Shown here: piece by piece, positions 25,533 through 34,690 of the stretch
Position numbering within the stretch: position 1 is the first letter of the stretch
Layout: each line of letters starts with the position of its first letter
Source: Lysinibacillus piscis
GTDB lineage: Bacteria > Bacillota > Bacilli > Bacillales_A > Planococcaceae
Length of the DNA stretch: 64,000 nt
Assembly: GCF_026012395.1 (NCBI RefSeq)
Contig: NZ_BRZA01000002.1
Span: 806,001 to 870,000, forward strand
Direction: 5' to 3'
The notes under the pieces: generated by a model
What the model saw: only the letters and a program-made list of their open reading frames with translations
Database searches by the model: none
Told to the model about the DNA's origin: nothing
Made by a program: the position numbers and the translations under genes

Positions 25533-25749
25533 AACGAAGCATTCTTTTAATTTGTTTAATTTCTAATGCTAGTGCATCAATTTGCTTCTGTAAATTTAAC
25601 ATATCGCGTTGATTATTTTCTTCGTCTTGCTGTACCTCCTCTAAAGCCATGACGGCTGCTATCGTTGCAATCGCATCACCAAGTGTTGTCAAAGCAGTAC
25701 CAATCACGGCTAACTTGGCCGCTTGATTTTCTGGTTTTGGTTGCCCCAT
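25531..25749 (-). CDS. Small coiled-coil protein (72 aa) of unknown function
   Basis: GGAGGGGG lies before ATG 25749 on the minus strand. The N-terminal half is an Ala/Thr/Ile-rich hydrophobic helix (AAKLAVIGTALTTLGDAIATIAAVMALEEVQ). The C-terminal half (MLNLQKQIDALALEIKQIKRMLR) is a heptad coiled coil. The layout resembles small spore- or membrane-associated helical proteins, but I cannot assign a family. It has its own terminator and lies just downstream of the DUF418 gene on the same strand. Confidence 0.6.
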   Translation of the reverse strand: MGQPKPENQAAKLAVIGTALTTLGDAIATIAAVMALEEVQQDEENNQRDMLNLQKQIDALALEIKQIKRMLR

Positions 25750-25801
25750 CCAATCCCCCTCCATACTATAGCATCATATGCCATAAATGGTAGATGGGTG
25801 C

Positions 25802-26836
25802 TTAACGTTTAGCCAAAAATGGTGGAATGGACCAATATGTTCCCATTCGCCATAGCCATTCCATTGGACCGAAACGGCAATAGGTGAGCCACAGCTTACT
25901 AAAGAGCAATTGGACGATATAAATACCGATACAAATCCATAATGTATGAATGTATGCAGTCGTATTCATGAGGTCGAATTGATGGCCAATTAATAAAATA
26001 AGTGCGGTCTGTCCTAAATAATTAGTTAACGCCATTTGCCCATATGCTTGTAACGGTGAAAGAGCGATTTTGACAAACGGGTACTGCAGCAATAACATAA
26101 GCAAACCTACATAAAATGCTGACACAAAAGGACTGATTTGTAAGCCAATTAAGCTGAATTGCTGAACATTGGTCACATGTTGAGCTAACGCTTGCTCAGA
26201 TAGCTCATTAAATTGAACATTCCCTTCTGGCACGTACTGCCATTGATAGAGCAAACCTACAATACTTATGCCAAACATCACAATAGTGAATTGCCTAATT
26301 TTTTGACGATGTTCTGCTATTTTTTCAAAAATGTGATACTGTCCAGCCGTTAAGCCTAGTAAGATGAGCGGTAGGGGCATGGCAGCTTTTATACCGAAGT
26401 AAGCAGTTAAAGCTAATAAAATCAAACTGATCACTAAATTGATTTCTTTTCGTACTTTGTAAAAAGGCAATGCGAATAAGCCATAGATTGCATAAAATTT
26501 TAAGGCTTCCCCTGAATTGAAGAAAGTGTGTATAATCCCCATCACGAGTAAAAGCATTAAGCGATTAGTGAATAATAAATAGGCTCGCTTTTGTTGGGCT
26601 TTTGCACGAGAGATAAAAATATAAAAGCCTACACCAAATAAAAAAGAAAAAATCGTGAAAAATTTCCCCTCCACAAAAAGCAATAAAAAGTGATGATATA
26701 TAATATCTGTCGATGTTTTTGGTATATCGAGCCTCAATAGATCGGGAATATTGACAAGAATAATCCCAAGTAATGCGAATCCCCTCAAATAATCCAATAC
26801 ATCAATGCGTTGATTGTTTTCAATTGGTTGCAACAC
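25802..26836 (-). CDS. DUF418 family membrane protein (YeiB/YxaH-like)
   Basis: A 344-residue protein with about eight to ten membrane helices. The N-terminal RIDVLDYLRGFALLGIILVNI is the family opening, and the C-terminal GQMALTNYLGQTALILLIG and FGPMEWLWRMGTYW are the DUF418 hallmark. Members are possible transporters or acyltransferase-like proteins; the function is unknown. The start is GTG 26836, preceded by AAGGAGGAG on the minus strand; a longer reading would translate through that ribosome binding site. The upstream gap 26837-27141 (305 bp) holds only the promoters of this gene and of the divergent chemoreceptor gene. Confidence 0.83.
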   Translation of the reverse strand: MLQPIENNQRIDVLDYLRGFALLGIILVNIPDLLRLDIPKTSTDIIYHHFLLLFVEGKFFTIFSFLFGVGFYIFISRAKAQQKRAYLLFTNRLMLLLVMGIIHTFFNSGEALKFYAIYGLFALPFYKVRKEINLVISLILLALTAYFGIKAAMPLPLILLGLTAGQYHIFEKIAEHRQKIRQFTIVMFGISIVGLLYQWQYVPEGNVQFNELSEQALAQHVTNVQQFSLIGLQISPFVSAFYVGLLMLLLQYPFVKIALSPLQAYGQMALTNYLGQTALILLIGHQFDLMNTTAYIHTLWICIGIYIVQLLFSKLWLTYCRFGPMEWLWRMGTYWSIPPFLAKR

Positions 26837-27081
26837 GAATCTCCTCCTTAACAAATTAAGTATACAGAAGTTACATAGGACAAAAACATTACAAATTTGT
26901 TATGTTCTATTTAGTTCAGTAAATATTTTCTTGTAAATTGTAGGCTAAAATCCATATTATCCATGATATTGATATCATCCATTTCAGCAGTTAACGTTAG
27001 TGAGCACGAAGCAATATGGAAAAATGGTGCAAAGGCATTATCGTGTTGTTACCACATAAAGTGATTTTTATATTTGAATGG

Positions 27082-27130
27082 ATGACATGATAGCCATTTT
27101 TTTGTATAATAAATGAATCACTATTCATTT
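27082..27130 (+). promoter_or_regulatory. Promoter and adjacent palindrome of the chemoreceptor gene
   Basis: ATGACA (27082-27087) and TATAAT (27105-27110) are 17 bp apart. AAATGAAT-CACT-ATTCATTT follows immediately (27111-27130), a perfect 8-bp inverted repeat covering the expected transcription start. It could be an operator or a 5' hairpin. Confidence 0.55.
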
Positions 27131-27141
27131 TATGGAGGGGT

Positions 27142-28620
27142 ATGATGGGAGTCACATTTCAATATGACACACAAAAGGTTCATCGTGTCAATTTGGCCAT
27201 TATTTTAATTTTAGCGATGCTTATTTGTGGACCTTTAGTGGTTTCACGGGGGGTATTATTTTTAGTTGTTGGTCTTGCAGTGGTCGCATTAGCTGTGGGT
27301 AATTATTTTTTGCCAATATCGCCTTATATAAAAGGCTTTATTTTTGGTATGATTCCTGCGACAATTGTCTTTACCTTATTTATAATTGACCAATTTTCAC
27401 TAAGTAAACATTATATTTTATTATGTACAGTTGCTATTATTGCGCTGTATTTTAAAAGTAAACTTATTGTTTTGTATGGATTTCTTGTAAATATGGGCTT
27501 TATTATGCTTTATATTGTAAGACCTGATAGCTTACTTGGACCATTCAATACAGCCATCACATTTGTCTCACTGTTATCCATTTTAAACGGCGTGATTATT
27601 GCCTTTTATTTAATTGCACGTTGGGGAAATGCCTTGATTCATCATGCTAGTCAACAACAAGCTGAAGTGCAGCATTCTTTTCAACAACTGCAGGAGACGT
27701 TTCATGAAATTGAGACAAGTAGTCAAGCATTAGATGTGCATGTCACAGAATTTCAGCAGACAATGGCACAGTTAGCTAATGGTAGTCATGATATTGTTAC
27801 GGCTTCCGAATCTATTTCAGCAAGTATTCAACAGGAGGCTTCAAGTCTACAGTTTATTCACAATGCGATGACAGAATCCATGCATTTAGTGAATGATACA
27901 TTGGTTATTTCCAAAGATACCGTAGCACAATCGACGAATTTGCAACAGGAGGTCATGACAGGTTGGGAGAAAATGCAGAGCACTATGATGCAAATGACTG
28001 TGATGAATCAAGCGATGCATGCTACAGCGGGTACTGTAAATGCACTACAGAATAGTTTGCAAACAGTGGACCAGTTATTACTTGGCATCCAACATATTGC
28101 CGAACAGACCAATCTATTAGCATTGAATGCAGCGATTGAGGCGGCACGAGCAGGTGAACATGGTCAAGGCTTTGCGATTGTAGCAGAGGAAGTTCGTAAA
28201 TTAGCGGAGGAAAGTGCGGCCATTACAGTGAATATTACACAGGTAACACAAAGCTTATTCGCCAAATCAACAGAGGCACAACAACGTTCACAGGAAGGTG
28301 AGCAAGCTCAAACACATGGAGAACAATCTCTGCAAGAGGTGAGCCATTTTTTCCAGCATTTAAAAAATACTTTCACACAGAGCAACCAAGATTTAACACG
28401 TGGTATGCAGGAATTAACAAATGCTATTGCACAATTTGATTACATCCAACAGCAGGTGGAGAAGTTAAATGATATGGCAGAGCATAATGCCATTTCTACT
28501 AGTGCAATTGTTCATGCTGTTGAAGATGAAAATCAGATGTTAAATAGGCTTGTGGAAACAACCAATCATCTACAAACATTAAGTCATACACTAAAAACGC
28601 TTGCTACAGCTAAAAAATAA
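27142..28620 (+). CDS. Methyl-accepting chemotaxis protein with membrane-embedded N-terminal domain
   Basis: A 492-residue chemoreceptor-like protein. Residues 1-170 form about six closely packed membrane helices with no large extracellular loop, so the input signal would be sensed in or at the membrane. A cytoplasmic signalling domain follows, whose hairpin tip [36 protein letters not shown] is the CheA/CheW interaction site. No HAMP domain is apparent between the helices and the coiled coil. GGAGGGG supports ATG 27142 or 27145. It is not linked to other chemotaxis genes here. Confidence 0.9.
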   Translation: MMGVTFQYDTQKVHRVNLAIILILAMLICGPLVVSRGVLFLVVGLAVVALAVGNYFLPISPYIKGFIFGMIPATIVFTLFIIDQFSLSKHYILLCTVAIIALYFKSKLIVLYGFLVNMGFIMLYIVRPDSLLGPFNTAITFVSLLSILNGVIIAFYLIARWGNALIHHASQQQAEVQHSFQQLQETFHEIETSSQALDVHVTEFQQTMAQLANGSHDIVTASESISASIQQEASSLQFIHNAMTESMHLVNDTLVISKDTVAQSTNLQQEVMTGWEKMQSTMMQMTVMNQAMHATAGTVNALQNSLQTVDQLLLGIQHIAEQTNLLALNAAIEAARAGEHGQGFAIVAEEVRKLAEESAAITVNITQVTQSLFAKSTEAQQRSQEGEQAQTHGEQSLQEVSHFFQHLKNTFTQSNQDLTRGMQELTNAIAQFDYIQQQVEKLNDMAEHNAISTSAIVHAVEDENQMLNRLVETTNHLQTLSHTLKTLATAKK

Positions 28621-28636
28621 TGAGAGGAGGGAAAAG

Positions 28637-28840
28637 ATGGGGTTTTTTATTATGCTAATTGTTGGGGGATTAGTCATAGGTATTGTAGGTAGTCAAATTA
28701 AAACAGGGAAACAAGGCAGTTCACACTCACAGACATCACATACAAATGATACGCTACCACCAACCACATTTGTTGCTGAACAGGATACCTCAGTAGCTGA
28801 TTGTACAGATACTTCCTCTAGTAGCTCTTCTTGTGATTAA
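28637..28840 (+). CDS. Small membrane-anchored Ser/Thr-rich protein (67 aa)
   Basis: GGAGGG precedes ATG 28637. One N-terminal helix (GFFIMLIVGGLVIGIVGSQI) is followed by a Ser/Thr/His-rich tail ending in TSSSSSSCD. It could be a signal-anchored or exported peptide. The family is not recognised. It starts 17 bp after the chemoreceptor stop codon and is probably co-transcribed with it. Confidence 0.5.
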   Translation: MGFFIMLIVGGLVIGIVGSQIKTGKQGSSHSQTSHTNDTLPPTTFVAEQDTSVADCTDTSSSSSSCD

Positions 28841-28912
28841 ATTTGAATTAACTATCCTTGCCCACTGTGCATAAAAGGCGATGAAGTGGATACGCTAAAC
28901 ATGGAGGTGAGG

Positions 28913-29068
28913 ATGGTGGAGAAAAAATCGTCTAAGAAGAATGTACGTGAAGAGTTCGGACAAGAGCTAAGCCCAGATGATTTGGATACGCGTAATAAGA
29001 ATCAGATGACCAAGGAGCAAAAACAGAATACACCTACAGAAAAAAACACATGCAACAAAAATAAATAA
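28913..29068 (+). CDS. Small hydrophilic protein (about 51 aa)
   Basis: GGAGGTGAGG lies just before ATG 28913 (GTG 28916 is an alternative start). The product is highly charged and rich in Lys, Asn, Gln and Asp (VEKKSSKKNVREEFGQELS, ending NKNK), with no hydrophobic segment. Its composition resembles small spore proteins, but no known family motif is visible. A terminator follows. Confidence 0.5.
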   Translation: MVEKKSSKKNVREEFGQELSPDDLDTRNKNQMTKEQKQNTPTEKNTCNKNK

Positions 29069-29081
29069 TAGAACAAATGCG

Positions 29082-29110
29082 CATGCTAGATTTAGTCTAG
29101 CATGTTTCTT
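29082..29110 (+). terminator. Terminator after the small hydrophilic gene
   Basis: CATGCTAGA (29082-29090) and TCTAGCATG (29096-29104) form a perfect 9-bp stem followed by a T-rich run. Confidence 0.8.
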
Positions 29111-29160
29111 TTTAGGAAATGGCACTAATGGGGTAGTGAAGTAAAAAAGGAGAAGTAGCA

Positions 29161-29628
29161 ATGCACTACATAATAAGATTAGCGAATGAAAACGACTTAT
29201 CAGCTTTATGTGATATTAGAAATAATAAAGATTTATTCACAAATTATTTAAAGCAATCTGCAAAAAAGGAAATATATTTGGCAATTGCTGAACAAGGTTC
29301 ACGTATATTTGGCTTTGGAGTTCTTAAATTAAAAGGTACTTTGCTTCCTAAACTAAGTGATTTATATGTAAAAGCGGATTATCGAGGGAATGGTATAGGT
29401 TCAGATTTAATTCGGTATAGAGAAAATATTGCAAGGGATTTAGGTCATTCTGAGATATTTGTGAGTGTTGATCCAATTGAAAACCCCAAAATGATAAAGT
29501 TAATTAGTAAACATGGTTACGAACCTATCTCTATTCCATATTTAAAACATGCTATATTCTATCATGATGATGGTACGACCTATAGTAAAACCTACACAAG
29601 AATTGATTTAAAGAAGTTGTTGAACTGA
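29161..29628 (+). CDS. GNAT-family N-acetyltransferase
   Basis: A 155-residue GNAT protein. IIRLANENDLSALCDIRNNKDL is the N-terminal strand-helix. LSDLYVKADYRGNGIGSDLIRYRENIARDLGHSEIFVSVDP contains the acetyl-CoA loop (YRGNGIGSDLI). The C-terminal ENPKMIKLISKHGYEPI is typical. AAAAAGGAG lies before ATG 29161. It is monocistronic and its substrate is unknown. A- and T-rich third positions are more pronounced than in most neighbours, which may indicate later acquisition. Confidence 0.82.
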   Translation: MHYIIRLANENDLSALCDIRNNKDLFTNYLKQSAKKEIYLAIAEQGSRIFGFGVLKLKGTLLPKLSDLYVKADYRGNGIGSDLIRYRENIARDLGHSEIFVSVDPIENPKMIKLISKHGYEPISIPYLKHAIFYHDDGTTYSKTYTRIDLKKLLN

Positions 29629-29826
29629 TGGAGACTTTGGCCTAATAAAAATTATGCAGCTTTATTAATTCTTTTTAAATGTAATTAAATGCCTAAAAAT
29701 CGATTTAATCTAAATTTCACCTTTAGTTTAAATTGTTATAGGATAGAAAGCATTTATGAAGAACTCTCTTTTTTTGTCACTATTCTTAAAATCATATATA
29801 GTAGATATATAGAGGGGGAATTTGAG

Positions 29827-30237
29827 ATGGTGGAAAAACGGCAAGAATCCATTGATAATGAAATTATGCAACAACACGATACACATTATTCAGAGGATAA
29901 ATTATGGGCAAAAATCAAAAAATATGCTAAAAAAGCAGGCTCTTCTGTTGTCTATGCGGTACTCATTTTATATTTTGTCTTGCAAAAAGAGGAAGTACCA
30001 AAGAAAGATAAAGTCATTATTATCGGGGCACTCGGGTATTTTATCTTTCCTTTTGATTTAATTCCTGATATGGCTGTTGGAGTAGGCTATGCAGATGATA
30101 TCGGCGCATTAGTAGCAGCCTTAGTACGAGTGGCTATGTATATTGACGAAGATATTAAACAGCAAGCCAAGGCAAAATTAACAGATTGGTTTGGAGAAGA
30201 TGTTGATACTTCAGACATCGATGATCAATTAGTATAG
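29827..30237 (+). CDS. ykvA: DUF1232 membrane protein (YkvA-like)
   Basis: A 136-residue protein. The DUF1232 motif DKVIIIGALGYFIFPFDLIPDMAVGVGYADDIGAL occupies the middle, with helices VVYAVLILYFVLQ before and VAALVRVAMYIDE after it. The acidic C-terminal tail (WFGEDVDTSDIDDQ) is typical of Bacillus YkvA. The family's function is unknown. GAGGGGG (29812-29818) supports ATG 29827; a longer in-frame reading begins in non-coding-like sequence. Confidence 0.82.
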   Translation: MVEKRQESIDNEIMQQHDTHYSEDKLWAKIKKYAKKAGSSVVYAVLILYFVLQKEEVPKKDKVIIIGALGYFIFPFDLIPDMAVGVGYADDIGALVAALVRVAMYIDEDIKQQAKAKLTDWFGEDVDTSDIDDQLV

Positions 30238-30270
30238 GAGCACTCGTCTGAAAGGATGATTGCTCCTTTT
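30236..30270 (+). terminator. Terminator of the ykvA-like gene
   Basis: AGGAGCA (30236-30242) and TGCTCCT (30261-30267) form a 7-bp stem with TTTTA behind it; the left arm overlaps the stop codon. Confidence 0.6.
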
Positions 30271-30405
30271 ATTTATAACAGTATGTACATACAAATTCAC
30301 ATTTATTTAAGAAGATTTTTAGGGAGTTTGAAGGATAATTGAATTCGTGATAACAGCACTAGAGATCAAAGAAATCACAGTACGTCTATTTTCTAAAAAT
30401 TCCAC

Positions 30406-30452
30406 TTGATAAAAAGGAATGTTTGTTCTAAAATTATAGAAACAAATGTTCT
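30406..30452 (+). promoter_or_regulatory. Promoter with two LexA-like boxes before the WYL/YolD genes
   Basis: TTGATA (30406-30411) and TAAAAT (30429-30434) are spaced 17 bp. GGAATGTTTGTTCT (30416-30429) lies in the spacer and GAAACAAATGTTCT (30439-30452) just after the -10. Compared with the Bacillus SOS box CGAACRNRYGTTYC they match 10 and 11 of 14 positions. LexA control is inferred. Confidence 0.5.
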
Positions 30453-30471
30453 TTTTGAGAGGTGTGGAATG

Positions 30472-30693
30472 ATGAAAGAGCAATTAATGAAAGCGATGCA
30501 GCGTGGTCAATTGGTTCATATGATGTATATGGCGAAGGACGGGAAAATATCTAAGCGTCGGGTGAAAGTCGTTAAAATAGCTGGAGATATGTTTCAAGCA
30601 TTTTGTTTCGAGAGGCGGGCAAAACGCACATTTATTACCAGCAATGTTCTAGCCATCATTCCAGTGAATAAAAAAGATCGAAGCATTATATAG
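30472..30693 (+). CDS. Small WYL-like protein
   Basis: A 73-residue protein whose core (LVHMMYMAKDGKISKRRVKVVKIAGDMFQAFCFERRAKRTFITSNVLAI) matches the small stand-alone WYL-type proteins of Bacillaceae: a beta-rich module of the kind that binds nucleic acid or nucleotides in larger regulators. GAGAGGTG (30457-30464) serves ATG 30472 or 30469. The gene is followed after 14 bp by a YolD-like gene and preceded by LexA-like boxes, so both are probably part of the DNA-damage response. Confidence 0.68.
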   Translation: MKEQLMKAMQRGQLVHMMYMAKDGKISKRRVKVVKIAGDMFQAFCFERRAKRTFITSNVLAIIPVNKKDRSII

Positions 30694-30707
30694 GAAGGAA
30701 GAGAACA

Positions 30708-30983
30708 ATGGTAGATAAAAAAGAAACGACATCGAAAAAAAAAGAACCTAAGCATCCAACTCGTGATGAATTTGAGCTAGAGGAACTTGCAACGGTGTTG
30801 ACAGAGGCAATGGAGGAAAAGGCATATAAAAACTTTGCCATCTATAAAAAGGATGAACTGCTAACTGGCGTAGTTGTTAAAATGGATGCAAATACGAAAT
30901 TAATTCATATTCAAGATAAATACTCCAATATCTACAAAATACATTTTCTTGATATTTTAAGTGTGTCACATATGGATGATTAA
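30708..30983 (+). CDS. YolD-like protein
   Basis: A 91-residue protein. After a Lys-rich head (KKETTSKKKEPKHPTRDEF) it shows the YolD-like pattern: EELATVLTEAMEEKAYKNFAIYKKDELLTGVVVKMDANTKLIHIQDKYSNIYKIHFLDILSV. YolD-like genes in Bacillus usually accompany a Y-family translesion polymerase (UvrX/YqjW) under LexA control. Here only the WYL-like gene is adjacent and no polymerase gene follows. AAGGAAG lies before ATG 30708. The biochemical role is unknown. Confidence 0.72.
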   Translation: MVDKKETTSKKKEPKHPTRDEFELEELATVLTEAMEEKAYKNFAIYKKDELLTGVVVKMDANTKLIHIQDKYSNIYKIHFLDILSVSHMDD

Positions 30984-31045
30984 TTAAATAGAAGGTGATT
31001 CATTTTATTTTCGAGAACATTTCAAGTAGGTAGTTATAAATATCT

Positions 31046-31130
31046 CCTTGAAACAAAGCCTTTCTATGACAACAATATCAAAATGAATAACATGATGATG
31101 AACAGCAAGATCTTAAACAAAACGTATCAT
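31046..31130. repeat. Direct repeat copy A (85 bp)
   Basis: Aligned without gaps to 31616-31700, 67 of 85 positions are identical by hand count. The best conserved core is CTATGACAACAA. The two copies flank the second yjcZ gene. Neither contains a convincing gene. Confidence 0.7.
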
Positions 31131-31202
31131 CGAAATCATTCTTCATATTTTGGGATGTAATCGATGAAAATGAATTGCGCACAATGACAAAAGTAACGAT
31201 AA

Positions 31203-31230
31203 AAGGGTCACCATGCTGAGAGTGACCCTT
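31203..31230 (-). terminator. Hairpin downstream of the second yjcZ gene
   Basis: AAGGGTCAC (31203-31211) and GTGACCCTT (31222-31230), a perfect 9-bp stem 12 bp after the stop codon, with T-rich sequence following on the minus strand. Confidence 0.6.
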
Positions 31231-31242
31231 GAATTGAAAATG

Positions 31243-31392
31243 TTAACACTCTCTATTCATGAAAGTAGCGCCAACAATAATTAAAAGTATAAATAGAACA
31301 ACAATTAAGGCAAATGATGAACCATTACCATAACTGCCGCTGTTACAGCCACAGTTATTAATACCACCAACATTTCCGCCATAATATCCCAT
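31243..31392 (-). CDS. YjcZ-family sporulation miniprotein (49 aa)
   Basis: On the minus strand AGGAGGC precedes ATG 31392. The product begins [20 protein letters not shown] and continues with the hydrophobic helix [20 protein letters not shown]. It differs from its sister at 25282-25389 by a longer Gly/Cys-rich head with two cysteines and a short polar tail (MNREC). The helix is nearly identical between the two. It is probably expressed in sporulation, by family analogy. Confidence 0.85.
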   Translation of the reverse strand: MGYYGGNVGGINNCGCNSGSYGNGSSFALIVVLFILLIIVGATFMNREC

Positions 31393-31811
31393 AAGTATGC
31401 CTCCTTTCTATAATATATAATATGTTAGTTGTAGAGAAGAGGTGGGGTTTTGAACTATGCAACAAAATGCCAATAAAAGAAAGTTAGTCATCGTTTAAAA
31501 TGAATCATTTTCTGTTTTGATAAGATTTCTGTTGCTACCATTATATGTATGGGATGAAATTTATCATTATTATGTATGATTGAGGTACACTTAAATACAT
31601 AGGTATAAAAACATACCTTAAAACAAAACCTTGCTATGACAACAACCTCAAAATTAAAAATAGGAGGATGGATAGCAAGGTCATAAGCAAAACTTATGAA
31701 AAAGGATAATATTAATGTAATTTACTTATGAATATAAATACGTTATCATAGGAATTGGAGAAAAGATGCTTTTGTTAAACCTTTTCAAATAGACAGTAGG
31801 GGGAATCTCAA
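31393..31811. other. Gene-free stretch before aconitase
   Basis: About 420 bp between the second yjcZ gene and acnA. It contains the yjcZ ribosome binding site and promoter region on the minus strand, direct repeat copy B (31616-31700) and the acnA leader. No protein-coding gene is supported. Confidence 0.5.
31616..31700. repeat. Direct repeat copy B (85 bp)
   Basis: The partner of 31046-31130, offset by 570 bp in the same orientation, with 18 mismatches and no gaps. It lies about 110 bp before the acnA start codon. Confidence 0.7.
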
Positions 31812-34517
31812 ATGACACAAGGTAATTTACACAACAGTCGTGCGTCATTCGAAGTCAATGGTAAAACGTATAATTATTATGATTTAGCTGCGATTGAAAA
31901 AGCAGGCGTTGCAAAAATTTCAAACCTTCCTTATTCAATTAAAGTATTATTAGAATCTGTTTTACGTCAATATGATGCATATGTGATTAAAGAAGAACAT
32001 GTAAACGAATTAGCAAAATGGGGTAACGGTGCTGACCCAGAAGCAGAAGTACCATTCAAGCCTTCTCGTGTTGTATTACAAGACTTTACAGGTGTACCAG
32101 TAGTAGTTGACCTTGCATCTCTTCGTTCAGCAATGAAGGAAATGGGCGGCGACCCAAGTAAAATCAACCCTGCTATTCCAGTTGACCTTGTAATTGACCA
32201 CTCTGTACAAGTTGATAAATACGGAAATGCAGCAGCTTTACAAGCGAACATGGACCTTGAATTTGAACGTAATGCAGAGCGTTACAATTTCTTAAAATGG
32301 GCACAAACAGCTTATAACAACTTCCGTGCTGTACCACCAGCAACAGGTATCGTTCACCAAGTAAACTTAGAGTATTTAGCACCAGTTGTACACGTAAACG
32401 AAAATGCAGATGGTACATTCGAAACATTCCCTGATTCAGTAGTAGGTACTGACTCACATACAACAATGATTAACGGTCTTGGTGTTCTTGGATGGGGCGT
32501 TGGTGGTATCGAGGCAGAAGCGGGTATGCTTGGACAGCCTTCATACTTCCCAATTCCAGAAGTTATCGGTGTTAAATTAGTTGGTGACCTGCCAAACGGT
32601 ACAACAGCAACTGACTTAGCATTAAAAGTAACACAAGTATTACGTCAACGTGGTGTAGTTGGTAAATTCGTTGAGTTCTTCGGACCTGGCGTATCTAAAT
32701 TACCATTAGCTGACCGTGCAACAATCTCAAACATGGCGCCTGAATATGGTGCTACATGTGGTTTCTTCGCTATTGATGAAGAATCATTAAACTACATGCG
32801 TTTAACTGGTCGTGATGAGGAGCAAATCGCAGTGGTCGAAGCTTACTTAAAAGCTAACCATATGTTCTTTGATCCAACATTAGAGCCAGTTTACACAGAT
32901 GTATTAGAAGTAAACTTAGCAGAAATCGAACCAAACCTTTCTGGTCCAAAGCGTCCACAAGATTTGATTCCACTATCTCAAATGCGTACACGTTATAAAG
33001 AAGCAGTTGTAGCGCCACAAGGTACACAAGGCTTCGGTTTAACAGAGGATGAATTCGCAAAAACATCTGTAGCAAAATTTGCAGAAGGTGATGTAGAAAT
33101 TCCAACAGGTGCTGTAGCGATCGCTGCTATCACTTCTTGTACAAATACATCTAACCCTTATGTATTGATTGCTGCGGGCTTAGTGGCGAAAAAAGCTGTT
33201 GAAAAAGGTCTAACAGTGCCAAAATGGGTAAAAACTTCTTTAGCACCAGGTTCTAAAGTTGTAACTGGTTACCTTGAAGATTCAGGTTTACAAGATTATC
33301 TTGACCAAATCGGCTTCAACACTGTAGGTTACGGCTGTACAACATGTATCGGTAACTCAGGTCCATTACTACCTGAAATCGAAGACGCAATTAAAGCAAA
33401 TGATTTATTTGTAACATCTGTTCTTTCTGGTAACCGTAACTTTGAAGGTCGTGTACACCCACTTGTAAAAGCAAACTACTTAGCTTCACCACCACTTGTT
33501 GTTGCTTATGCACTTGCTGGTACAGTGGATATTGACTTACAAAAAGATTCATTCGGTAAAGATAAAGATGGTAATGATGTATTCTTCGCTGATATTTGGC
33601 CATCAACTGACGAAGTAAACGCAGTATTAAACACTGTTGTTAACCGTGAGCTATTCCAAAAAGAATATGAAACTGTATTCACAGCGAATGAAAAATGGAA
33701 TGAAATTGTGACATCAACTGAGTCTCTATACACATTTGATGACAAATCAACATATATCCAAAACCCACCATTCTTCCAAGGTCTTGCGAAAGAGCCAGAA
33801 GCTATTCAAAGCTTAGACAACTTACGCATTTTAGCGAAGTTCGGTGACTCTATTACAACTGACCATATTTCGCCAGCAGGTGCAATCGGTAAAGATACAC
33901 CAGCAGGTAAATATTTAATCGAAAATGGTGTAGCTATTCGTGACTTCAACTCTTATGGTTCTCGTCGTGGTAACCATGAGGTAATGATGCGTGGTACATT
34001 TGCTAACATCCGTATTCGTAACCAAGTAGCTCCAGGTACAGAAGGTGGTTTCACAACTTACTGGCCAACAGGTGACGTAGAGTATATCTATGACGCATGT
34101 ATGAAATACCAAGAGCAAGGCACAGGTTTAGTAGTACTTGCAGGTAATGACTACGGTATGGGTTCTTCACGTGACTGGGCTGCGAAAGGTACATTCTTAC
34201 TAGGCATTAAAACAGTTATCGCACAAAGCTATGAGCGTATTCACCGTTCAAACCTAGTGATGATGGGTGTGTTACCATTACAATTCTTAAATGGTGATTC
34301 TGCGGAGTCTTTAGGCTTAACTGGTAAAGAAGAAATCTCAGTGAACATTACAGACAATGTAAAACCACGTGATATTTTAACAGTAACAGCAAAAGCAGAA
34401 GACGGCTCTGTGAAAACATTCGACGCATTGGCTCGTTTTGACTCAGAAGTTGAAGTAGATTACTACCGTCATGGTGGTATCCTACAAATGGTTCTTCGTG
34501 CAAAAGCAGCTGAATAA
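31812..34517 (+). CDS. acnA: Aconitate hydratase
   Basis: A 901-residue aconitase of the AcnA/CitB type, interconverting citrate and isocitrate in the TCA cycle. The [4Fe-4S] ligands lie in [11 protein letters not shown] and [17 protein letters not shown]. Other signatures are [57 protein letters not shown] and [16 protein letters not shown] (swivel domain). Codon use is biased toward TTA, GTA and CGT, as in highly expressed genes. AGGGGGGAA precedes ATG 31812. In B. subtilis the apo-form binds iron-responsive RNA; the same may hold here. It is monocistronic. Confidence 0.96.
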   Translation: MTQGNLHNSRASFEVNGKTYNYYDLAAIEKAGVAKISNLPYSIKVLLESVLRQYDAYVIKEEHVNELAKWGNGADPEAEVPFKPSRVVLQDFTGVPVVVDLASLRSAMKEMGGDPSKINPAIPVDLVIDHSVQVDKYGNAAALQANMDLEFERNAERYNFLKWAQTAYNNFRAVPPATGIVHQVNLEYLAPVVHVNENADGTFETFPDSVVGTDSHTTMINGLGVLGWGVGGIEAEAGMLGQPSYFPIPEVIGVKLVGDLPNGTTATDLALKVTQVLRQRGVVGKFVEFFGPGVSKLPLADRATISNMAPEYGATCGFFAIDEESLNYMRLTGRDEEQIAVVEAYLKANHMFFDPTLEPVYTDVLEVNLAEIEPNLSGPKRPQDLIPLSQMRTRYKEAVVAPQGTQGFGLTEDEFAKTSVAKFAEGDVEIPTGAVAIAAITSCTNTSNPYVLIAAGLVAKKAVEKGLTVPKWVKTSLAPGSKVVTGYLEDSGLQDYLDQIGFNTVGYGCTTCIGNSGPLLPEIEDAIKANDLFVTSVLSGNRNFEGRVHPLVKANYLASPPLVVAYALAGTVDIDLQKDSFGKDKDGNDVFFADIWPSTDEVNAVLNTVVNRELFQKEYETVFTANEKWNEIVTSTESLYTFDDKSTYIQNPPFFQGLAKEPEAIQSLDNLRILAKFGDSITTDHISPAGAIGKDTPAGKYLIENGVAIRDFNSYGSRRGNHEVMMRGTFANIRIRNQVAPGTEGGFTTYWPTGDVEYIYDACMKYQEQGTGLVVLAGNDYGMGSSRDWAAKGTFLLGIKTVIAQSYERIHRSNLVMMGVLPLQFLNGDSAESLGLTGKEEISVNITDNVKPRDILTVTAKAEDGSVKTFDALARFDSEVEVDYYRHGGILQMVLRAKAAE

Positions 34518-34525
34518 TTAAAATG

Positions 34526-34565
34526 AAAACCAGCATGTTAGATTTTTCTAGCATGCTGGTTTTAT
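34526..34565 (+). terminator. Terminator of acnA
   Basis: AAAACCAGCATG (34526-34537) pairs with CATGCTGGTTTT (34552-34563), a perfect 12-bp stem. Confidence 0.85.
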
Positions 34566-34690
34566 GTATTCTCAAATCATTAGTTTGATACATGTATTCC
34601 ATATTAATAAACTATATGAACCCTATTTCACAACAGAAGGTCTAATCCTCATATGGAAGCAGGGGCAAATAATCTGATTGAAGGTTCGTT

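Noticed and set aside
31046..31700. Hydrophobic 16-17-residue peptides in the direct repeats as type I toxins
   Set aside because: No ribosome binding site, no charged tail and no antisense promoter signal; kept only as a remark in the repeat finding.
31812..34517. Several long antisense frames inside acnA and other highly expressed genes
   Set aside because: They mirror biased codon use of the sense gene, have no ribosome binding sites and encode low-complexity products.
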